Source: UBA509 sp038729325 (lineage in GTDB: Archaea; Thermoplasmatota; Thermoplasmata; Thermoplasmatales; Thermoplasmataceae). Taken from it: a DNA stretch of 8,047 bases. The first letter of the stretch is position 1. The number at the start of each line of letters is the position of its first letter. Of this stretch, positions 1 through 5,751 are shown in pieces. A program made the position numbers and the translations under genes. Where the stretch lies: assembly GCA_038729325.1 (NCBI GenBank), contig JAVYSG010000056.1:1-8047 (forward strand), read 5' to 3'. A model generated the notes under the pieces. It searched no databases. It had not been told where the DNA came from and saw only the letters and a program-made list of their open reading frames with translations.

Positions 1-473
1 CCTTCAGCCAGGATCACGCAGTCAGCTGTTATGGTCTCCCCCTCGTTGATAACCCCTACAACTCGGCCGTCTTTCATGGCAAGAGCATCTACTGAAACAC
101 CGGTGATAACCATGGCTCCAGCCTGAGAAGCTTTCTTGGCCAGGAAACTGTCGAGTCTGGTCCTGAGTACGGAATATCCGGTCTTCTTCTCCTGGAATTT
201 CTTTGTCTTGAAATCTATGGCGATTTCAGAATCACCTGTGAGAAATGATGTCACTTTCCTTTCAACGTAACGTTCAAGAGGGGCACTCTTCTCCCAATCC
301 GGAATTATGGCTGCAAGATCATTGCCCCAGAGTATACCCCCGGAGACGTTCTTGCTTCCAACAGGGTCCCCCCTCTCAACAAGCAGTACCTTGAGACCCT
401 GAGATGCCATTTTTATGGCGGCAGATGAACCGGCTGGCCCTGCCCCAACAACAATAACGTCAAATTCACTCAT
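1..473 (-). CDS. fixC: FixC-like electron-transfer flavoprotein:quinone oxidoreductase, N-terminal part (cut by window edge)
   Basis: The first 157 residues are visible; the 3' end lies beyond the left edge. The protein opens with a Rossmann FAD-binding motif, VVGAGPAGSSAA, at about residues 8-19, followed by the ribose-binding acid in LLVERGD. Residues 43-70 (SGGILWG, AAIIPDW, SAPLERYV) and the later YSVLRTRLDSFLAKKA segment match the FixC branch of the ETF:quinone oxidoreductases rather than geranylgeranyl reductases, which share the same N-terminal fold. Family members take electrons from FixAB/EtfAB through FAD and pass them to quinone, usually with the ferredoxin-like FixX; neither partner is in view. 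The ATG at 473 is supported by a TATA-like element centred about 26 bases upstream and by the FAD motif beginning right after it. There is no Shine-Dalgarno, which suggests a leaderless mRNA. The family call is firm; the physiological partner is unknown. Confidence 0.85.
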   Translation of the reverse strand, partial: MSEFDVIVVGAGPAGSSAAIKMASQGLKVLLVERGDPVGSKNVSGGILWGNDLAAIIPDWEKSAPLERYVERKVTSFLTGDSEIAIDFKTKKFQEKKTGYSVLRTRLDSFLAKKASQAGAMVITGVSVDALAMKDGRVVGVINEGETITADCVILAE

Positions 474-493
474 TAATACAGAATTAAAGATCG

Positions 494-510
494 ATTAATA
501 ATGCTTTTCC
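494..510 (-). promoter_or_regulatory. Putative BRE/TATA promoter of fixC
   Basis: On the minus strand an A-rich BRE-like GGAAAAG is followed directly by CATTATTAAT. The TATA centre lies about 26 bases before the fixC ATG. In archaea transcription starts about 25 bases after the TATA centre, so the mRNA should begin at or next to the start codon. Inferred by eye only. Confidence 0.5.
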
Positions 511-589
511 AATATCAAATGATCCATTTACATTTTTCTACACACAACGTCGATTTTCGTCTCTGACAGATCCATTGACATGCCCAACT

Positions 590-601
590 GTAATATTTAA
601 G
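590..601 (+). promoter_or_regulatory. Putative TATA promoter of the HhH-GPD glycosylase gene
   Basis: The sequence TAATATTTAAGG contains a TATA-like core (TATTTAA) centred about 23 bases before the ATG at 620. This spacing fits a leaderless transcript starting near 620 and argues against the upstream in-frame ATG at 575, which lies before the promoter. Confidence 0.5.
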
Positions 602-619
602 GTTGCTTTCTGCCATTGC

Positions 620-1285
620 ATGATTACAGTAGAGAAGCTGTATGACGTTCTCTACGCCAGGTACGGAACCACTGGATGGTGGCCGGCAGATTCTCCTGAC
701 GAAGTAATAGCTGGAACAATACTCACCCAGAACACATCCTGGACCAACGTGGAGAAAGCCATGCAGTCACTGAAAGCAAATGGACCGGTAACTCTCCAGG
801 CCATATGCTCAATGCCCTCTGAACAGCTGGAGTCTGCCATAAAAAGCTCCGGATTCTACCGTCAGAAGGCTGCAAGGCTTAAGGGTCTTTCGTGTGCCAT
901 TCTGAGCAAATACGGATCGGTTGAAAAAATGGCCCGGGAGGATCAGGATGAAGCTTCAGATTTTCTGAAGAACATCAAGGGAGTCGGGCAGGAGACCCTT
1001 GATTCTATCCTTCTGTATGCACTGGAGAAGCCTGTATTTGTTGTTGATAAATATACCGCCAGGATTTTTCAGCGAACGGGAATTATGGACAAACCCGATA
1101 TGAGAAGCATAAAAGAGGAAGTTCACATCTTTCTGGATAAAAACATCGAGGCCCTGAAAAATTTCCACGGTATGATTGTATATCTCGGCAAGGATTACTG
1201 CAGAACAAAACCTCTCTGTGGTGATTGCCCTGTAAAGAATCTGTGTGCTTATGCAACAAACGGTGAAAAGCACTCAGATGAGTGA
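620..1285 (+). CDS. HhH-GPD DNA glycosylase, endonuclease III-related (MagIII-like) with 4Fe-4S loop
   Basis: This 221-residue protein belongs to the endonuclease III superfamily of base-excision repair enzymes, which flip out and cleave off damaged bases. The N-terminal run GWWPADSPDEVIAGTILTQN (residues 19-38) marks the subgroup related to Helicobacter MagIII rather than classical Nth. The helix-hairpin-helix is IKGVGQETLDSIL (119-131). The catalytic Asp is D143 in VFVVDKYTARIF. Where Nth has its catalytic Lys (GVGRKT), this protein has Glu (GVGQET), so it is probably a monofunctional glycosylase without beta-lyase activity. Four cysteines, C194, C200, C203 and C209 (spacing x5, x2, x5), should hold a 4Fe-4S cluster. 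The start at 620 was chosen over 575 because homologues begin here and a TATA element sits just upstream. The gene's last 12 bases overlap the end of the opposing aIF2 gamma gene. The substrate cannot be told; 3-methyladenine is one possibility from MagIII. Confidence 0.88.
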   Translation: MITVEKLYDVLYARYGTTGWWPADSPDEVIAGTILTQNTSWTNVEKAMQSLKANGPVTLQAICSMPSEQLESAIKSSGFYRQKAARLKGLSCAILSKYGSVEKMAREDQDEASDFLKNIKGVGQETLDSILLYALEKPVFVVDKYTARIFQRTGIMDKPDMRSIKEEVHIFLDKNIEALKNFHGMIVYLGKDYCRTKPLCGDCPVKNLCAYATNGEKHSDE

Positions 1286-2503
1286 AACGATGTTTCCGTA
1301 TCCAATCAGGCGCCATCTGTTGCTTATGCGCCTTCCAATTGCTATGCGTTCCCCTTCATAAGCAGCAACCGGATATTTCAGAGAAATCTCAATTTTAGAA
1401 TCCCTGGCAGTTGTGACCACTCCCACCGTATTTGCTGTGCCAACTGTGAGCATCAGGTTTTCCTTCGACCTTATTGGATCAACTTTCTGTTCTTCCTGGA
1501 AGCCCACAACACGCTTGAGGAGATTGGAATCTACGAGCATACCGGACACTGTTGGCGGGACATTTCCCTTTTTTCCAACAACCCTGCCGGTGAATGAATC
1601 CCCCTTGGTGAGATATGGATCCAGCTCAGTCCCAACAGCTGCAAGTCCCCCAGGCCTTATGGATTCGTAGCTGTTCTTTCCCGCCATGAGAGTTGTAATG
1701 GTTGTAATGACATTCTCCCATGTCTGTTTTCCCCCCCGGCTCATCTGAAGACCCGGAACTATCTCAATTTCATCTCCAACCGAGAGCATTCCCTGTACAA
1801 GCGAACCACCAAGCACTCCGCCCTTGAGTTTCTGTGGTGGTGTACCCGGTTTATTTACGTCAAATGATCTTGCAACATACATTCTGGGGACGTCTTTTTC
1901 TGAAAACTTAGGATCTGGAATATAATCAATAATTGCCTTTAACAGCACATCTATGTTTGAATTGTGGTATGCGCTGACTGGAATCACCGGGGAATTCTCG
2001 GCCACGCTTCCCTTCAGGAACTGCTTGATCTCCCTGTAGCTTTCCTCAGCTCTTTCCCTCGTTACGAGATCAATCTTGTTCTGCACAACAATGATGTTTT
2101 TTATGCCCATGATATCAAGGGCTATCAAATGTTCCCTGGTCTGCGGTTGTGGACACTTCTCGTTGGCTGCAATAACCAGAAGAGCGCCATTCATTATGGA
2201 TGATCCTGACAGCATGGTTGCCATGAGGGTTTCATGTCCCGGTGCATCAACAAAGGAAATCACCTTTACGAGCTTCGCATCGGGGCACGATTCCTCCCTT
2301 GAGTAAAATATCTCTCCGTTCTGACCGGTACAGGAATAGACAGGTGTTTCAGCATAACCAAGCTTGATTGATATTCCCCTTTTTATTTCCTCAGAGTGAA
2401 TATCAGTTTTTGTCCCGGTTAATGCCTTGGTAAGAGTGCTCTTTCCATGATCAACGTGTCCCACCATGCCAATATTGACAGATGGCTGTGGAAGCTTTTC
2501 CAT
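1274..2503 (-). CDS. Translation initiation factor aIF2, gamma subunit (GTPase)
   Basis: This 409-residue protein is the GTP-binding subunit of archaeal aIF2, which brings Met-tRNAi to the small ribosomal subunit. All G motifs are present: P-loop GHVDHGKS (15-22), the switch I region around RGISIKLGYAET (42-53), DAPGH (86-90), NKID (142-145) and SAY (177-179). The EF-Tu-like second and third domains follow, with GTPPQKLKGGVLGGSLVQG typical of the gamma subunit. The zinc knuckle between switch I and switch II is degraded: only C58 and C73 remain where other archaea usually have two CxxC pairs. The start at 2503 was chosen over an upstream in-frame ATG at 2557 because AAGGAG lies 4 bases before it and the family begins here. 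The gene starts one base after the S6e stop codon, so the two are co-transcribed. Its tail overlaps the convergent glycosylase gene by 12 bp. Confidence 0.96.
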   Translation of the reverse strand: MEKLPQPSVNIGMVGHVDHGKSTLTKALTGTKTDIHSEEIKRGISIKLGYAETPVYSCTGQNGEIFYSREESCPDAKLVKVISFVDAPGHETLMATMLSGSSIMNGALLVIAANEKCPQPQTREHLIALDIMGIKNIIVVQNKIDLVTRERAEESYREIKQFLKGSVAENSPVIPVSAYHNSNIDVLLKAIIDYIPDPKFSEKDVPRMYVARSFDVNKPGTPPQKLKGGVLGGSLVQGMLSVGDEIEIVPGLQMSRGGKQTWENVITTITTLMAGKNSYESIRPGGLAAVGTELDPYLTKGDSFTGRVVGKKGNVPPTVSGMLVDSNLLKRVVGFQEEQKVDPIRSKENLMLTVGTANTVGVVTTARDSKIEISLKYPVAAYEGERIAIGRRISNRWRLIGYGNIVSLI

Positions 2504-2504
2504 C

Positions 2505-2888
2505 TTACTCCTTCTTCTCTGTTTCCGGTTCCAGAGGGTTTGGTCCGTACTGAACAACCTTCAGATTGAGCTGAGCAATATCCGGTCCTATTATAGCTCC
2601 CCTGTAGGTTACTCTCTTTCTGTATCCGGTCTTGGATCTCTTTCCAAGGGCGTATGTCCTGAGGATCCTTTTCTTTCCGCTAATCTGAAGATCCTGCCTC
2701 ATTGGAAAACCGTCGTTTGTGCTGCCGCCTGTGATTTTAAGCTTATAACCCGGCAGCTCAAAAAAGACACCATCTACCTCATCCCCAATCTTCCTGCCTG
2801 TGAGTGAGTTCAGATTTTCAGGACTTACTTCCCTCTTATACGTCTTTCCGTTCTTTGAATCAGCTATTATTGCAACTGAATTTGCCAT
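2505..2888 (-). CDS. rps6e: 30S ribosomal protein S6e
   Basis: This 127-residue protein matches archaeal S6e, a small-subunit ribosomal protein shared with eukaryotes. Diagnostic segments are LTGRKIGDEVDG (29-40), the Gly-rich ITGGSTNDGFPMRQD (52-66) and the basic KKRILRTYALGKRSKTGYRKRVTYRG stretch between about residues 72 and 97. Its length is usual for archaea, which lack the long C-terminal phosphorylated tail of eukaryotic S6; here the tail ends in a short acidic-basic run, EPETEKKE. The ATG at 2888 has AAGGGG 6 bases upstream. S6e next to aIF2 gamma is a recurrent archaeal gene pairing, consistent with one translation operon in which S6e is the first gene. Confidence 0.96.
   Translation of the reverse strand: MANSVAIIADSKNGKTYKREVSPENLNSLTGRKIGDEVDGVFFELPGYKLKITGGSTNDGFPMRQDLQISGKKRILRTYALGKRSKTGYRKRVTYRGAIIGPDIAQLNLKVVQYGPNPLEPETEKKE
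2508..2513 (-). promoter_or_regulatory. Shine-Dalgarno site of aIF2 gamma inside the end of the S6e gene
   Basis: AAGGAG lies within the last codons of S6e, 4 bases before the ATG at 2503, with the S6e stop TAA in between. It fixes the aIF2 gamma start and suggests translational coupling of the two genes. Confidence 0.75.
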
Positions 2889-2894
2889 ATATTA

Positions 2895-2933
2895 CCCCTT
2901 ATGAATTCTTGAAGACCTTTCGGCCCTTTAAGG
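2895..2933 (-). promoter_or_regulatory. Putative promoter and ribosome-binding site of the S6e-aIF2 gamma operon
   Basis: On the minus strand CCTTAAAGG (2925-2933) is a TATA-like element about 40 bases before the ATG; a start site about 25 bases on would leave a leader of roughly 15 bases. That leader would contain AAGGGG (2895-2900), 6 bases before the ATG. A second AT-rich candidate (ATTATAAAT, 2954-2962) would give a longer leader. By eye I cannot choose between them. Confidence 0.4.
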
Positions 2934-3081
2934 TTCTACTTTATGATAAACTCATTTATAATATCTTTGGGACTTAAACATTGCCAGACATATTGCAATT
3001 GCTGGGGGCGCTTCAGGCACCATGGCAGATTGTAGATTTGACAGAACACCATTTCAGGGAGGGGGCTCGGTGACCGAAACT

Positions 3082-5751
3082 TCACGCTTTCTCGATTCTC
3101 ACCGCAGTCACTTTGTATTCCGGAGTATGCTGAAGATTGTCTCTCTGTTTCCCGGTTATGCGATTCAGTTCCGTCTCTGGATTATTGAATGTGGCAAATG
3201 CTGTTCCTGGTAATATTCCCTCGTGGATTGATACCTTTATTCTGGTACTCCCGTAGGCGCTCACAACATATACTTCTTCGTTATCAGAAACTGAGAGGTT
3301 TTCGGCATCCTGTGGAGATATCTGGACAAAATCTGTGTCCCTGAAACTGTCATTTCCAGATCTGCCCGTCATTGTTGCTGCGTTGAACTGGAACAGTGAT
3401 CTGCCCGTGCTAAGAAGGATAGGATAATCCTGTGATACCTTCTCAGGTGTCGGATGGTAGTCTATTGGCCTGATCCTGGTTGTTTTGCCAAGTGAGAAGG
3501 AATCCACATGCAACACCTGCGTTCCCGGAGAATCCTCATCATAGCATGGCCACTGGATACCACCAGCCTCCATCCTGGAATAGGTAATTCCGCTGCCTGC
3601 ATCCCACACCTTGCGAATTTCGTTCCATATTTCTTCAGGAGTTTCGTAGTCAAACAGGTTTCCCTTTCCCATTTTGGCAGCAATATCCCTTATAATTTCC
3701 CAGTCAGCCCTGGAATTGCCCCTGGGATTCAATGCCTTCCTGACACGCTGCACTCTTCTCTCTGAATTCATGAACGTACCATCCTTTTCGTAGGACGAAA
3801 CTGCAGGCAGAAACACACTGCCGAATTTCTTTGCCGTCTCATTCATGAACAGGTCCTGGATCACAACAAAATCCAGATTTGCGAATGCCCTGGCCGTTGT
3901 GTTCATATCAGGATTTGTCATATATACGTCCCAGCCTATGACCCACAATGATTTCACTTTCCCTGCGACCGCACTGTCCATCAGTTCCATTTCATCCTTC
4001 CCCTTTGTGGTTGGAATCGCAGCCCCCCACACTTTCTCGAATTTGGCCTTTCCTGCATCCAGTGTGATGTAACCTGTCAGCTTTGATGGTTCCACACCCA
4101 TGTGCGCAGAACCCTGGACATTGTTCTGTCCCCTCAGTGGATTAACACCTGAACCTCTTCTCCCGATGTTTCCTGTAAGCAGGGCAAGATCAACCAGCGA
4201 CATAACACTCTCTGTTCCCTGAACATGTTCTGTAATTCCGAGTCCGTGGAACATCATAGCTGGTCCGCCGGTGGCATACAGAATTGCAGCTTCCCTTATG
4301 GTATGCGCATCCACCCCACAGACCTCAGCAGCCTTCTCCGGGGTCCACATGGATATTTCTGCCAGATATTCATCAAAGCCGGAAACACGCTGCCTTAGAA
4401 AGTCCTGATCCATTGCTTTTGCTTCAACTATGGCATTAGCCATTGCGTTGATCAGGGGTATGTCCGTTCCGGGCCTGATCTGCAGGTGATAGTCGGCCAT
4501 TGAGGCGAGTTCAGTCTTTCTGGGATCTATAACTATTAGTTTTGAACCGGAGAGAACCTGTTGCTTGATCCTTGCACCAACAATAGGGTGGTTTTCCGTA
4601 GGGTTGGCCCCAACAATGAGGAAGGTACTCGCCATCTCAATATCGTCAAAGGAGTTGGTGGCTGCGCCCGTGCCCAGAAGAGCACCCATGCCGCCTGCTG
4701 TTGGCGCATGACAGACGCGTGCACATCCATCAACATTGTTTGTTCCGATAACAGTCCTGGCAAACTTTTGGGTCAGATAGTTCTCCTCGTTTGTAGCCCT
4801 CGACGATCCCAGGATACCTATACTATCAGGGCCTGACTCATTCAGTATGCGTTTGAATTCTGAGGCAACCAGTTCCAGAGCTTCATCCCATGTGGCTTTC
4901 TGCCACTGGCCGCCCCTCCTGATCATGGGATCAGTTACCCTGTCCGGAGAATCTGTGAAACCAAAGGAGTACCTGCCCTTGACACAGAGATGCCCTCTGC
5001 TTACGGGAGAATCAAGAACCGGAAGAATTTCAACAATCCTGTCACCCCTTGTGCCTATGTTGATTTCGCACCCCGTCCCGCAGTAAGGGCAGACACTGCG
5101 CGTAAACTTTTCCGGATATCCCATGGTTATTACCGACACATCTTCGATCGCGCCTGTCGGGCATGTATCCGAACATGCTCCGCAACTCACGCAGGAGCTC
5201 TCAAGAAGGCTGTCTCCAGAATCCGGTCGTATCTCGACCTCATTTCCCCTGTTCCATTTGCGCCATACAAACTGCCCCTGTACCTCATCACAGATTCTGA
5301 CACAACGGAAACAGTCTATGCATTTTGTCATGTCAACTGAAATGAAAGGATGCCCTGTTGAATCTCGAAGAGGTGTATTCTCCTTACCTTTGCTATCCTG
5401 TACAACACCATACTCCACGAGATATCTGTAGAAGTCCTTCCTTGTGTCCAGTTTCTCCGTGTCTATGTTTTTTTCCTCTATCATAAGTTCCAGTAAATTC
5501 TGGCGTATATCCCGTATTGAATCTGTAGATGTAATGACACTCATTCCATCTGCGAGGGATGTGGTACATGAAGCTTCAGGTCTCCCGTGTCCTTCAATCT
5601 GGACAATACATAGTCTGCAACCACCATAGGCTTCCAGCCTCTGATCATAACAGAGCGAAGGTATCTCTATTCCGGCTGATCTGGCAGCTTCCAGTACTGA
5701 CATCGGCTTTTCAAATTCAAGGTCCCGCCCATCTATCTTTACGTGAAACAT
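3082..5751 (-). CDS. fdhA: Formate dehydrogenase, catalytic (alpha) subunit with N-terminal Fe-S domains; Cys active site
   Basis: This 889-residue molybdopterin oxidoreductase would catalyse reversible formate oxidation in the cytoplasm; there is no signal peptide. In order: a 2Fe-2S ferredoxin domain (C34, C45, C48, C62); two ferredoxin-type 4Fe-4S motifs (C144/147/150/154 and C187/190/193/197); the pterin-proximal 4Fe-4S motif (C221, C224, C228, C256, with the conserved Lys in CVKG); the bis-MGD catalytic domain; and the C-terminal dinucleotide-binding domain from about residue 770 (YPILLSTGRSLFQFN). The active site is CARVCH, with C347 replacing the selenocysteine of E. coli FdhF, followed by H348; R540 in GVNPLRGQNNVQG is the likely conserved Arg. 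The domain order resembles Moorella FdhA, but the His-x3-Cys-x2-Cys-x5-Cys 4Fe-4S motif expected near residues 92-105 is absent. The start at 5751 follows a near-perfect Shine-Dalgarno and overlaps the previous gene by 13 bp. The metal (Mo or W) cannot be told. Confidence 0.92.
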   Translation of the reverse strand: MFHVKIDGRDLEFEKPMSVLEAARSAGIEIPSLCYDQRLEAYGGCRLCIVQIEGHGRPEASCTTSLADGMSVITSTDSIRDIRQNLLELMIEEKNIDTEKLDTRKDFYRYLVEYGVVQDSKGKENTPLRDSTGHPFISVDMTKCIDCFRCVRICDEVQGQFVWRKWNRGNEVEIRPDSGDSLLESSCVSCGACSDTCPTGAIEDVSVITMGYPEKFTRSVCPYCGTGCEINIGTRGDRIVEILPVLDSPVSRGHLCVKGRYSFGFTDSPDRVTDPMIRRGGQWQKATWDEALELVASEFKRILNESGPDSIGILGSSRATNEENYLTQKFARTVIGTNNVDGCARVCHAPTAGGMGALLGTGAATNSFDDIEMASTFLIVGANPTENHPIVGARIKQQVLSGSKLIVIDPRKTELASMADYHLQIRPGTDIPLINAMANAIVEAKAMDQDFLRQRVSGFDEYLAEISMWTPEKAAEVCGVDAHTIREAAILYATGGPAMMFHGLGITEHVQGTESVMSLVDLALLTGNIGRRGSGVNPLRGQNNVQGSAHMGVEPSKLTGYITLDAGKAKFEKVWGAAIPTTKGKDEMELMDSAVAGKVKSLWVIGWDVYMTNPDMNTTARAFANLDFVVIQDLFMNETAKKFGSVFLPAVSSYEKDGTFMNSERRVQRVRKALNPRGNSRADWEIIRDIAAKMGKGNLFDYETPEEIWNEIRKVWDAGSGITYSRMEAGGIQWPCYDEDSPGTQVLHVDSFSLGKTTRIRPIDYHPTPEKVSQDYPILLSTGRSLFQFNAATMTGRSGNDSFRDTDFVQISPQDAENLSVSDNEEVYVVSAYGSTRIKVSIHEGILPGTAFATFNNPETELNRITGKQRDNLQHTPEYKVTAVRIEKA

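Noticed and set aside
1..473. Geranylgeranyl reductase as an alternative for the left-edge flavoprotein
   Set aside because: The FAD motif fits both, but the SGGILWG, AAIIPDW and SAPLERYV segments are FixC-like and the Cys-rich region after the first helix of geranylgeranyl reductases is missing.
3022..3213. A 63-codon plus-strand open frame crossing the end of fdhA
   Set aside because: Most of it is antisense to the conserved C terminus of fdhA, it matches nothing I recognise, and it has no promoter or Shine-Dalgarno.
4700..4715. Selenocysteine (in-frame TGA) at the formate dehydrogenase active site
   Set aside because: The codon in CARVCH is an ordinary Cys codon (TGT on the minus strand), and the frame is open throughout.
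3082..5751. NuoG of respiratory complex I instead of formate dehydrogenase
   Set aside because: The CARVCH active site, the GVNPLRGQNNVQG segment and the full C-terminal dinucleotide-binding domain belong to formate dehydrogenases. No other complex I genes are present apart from the NuoF-like partner.
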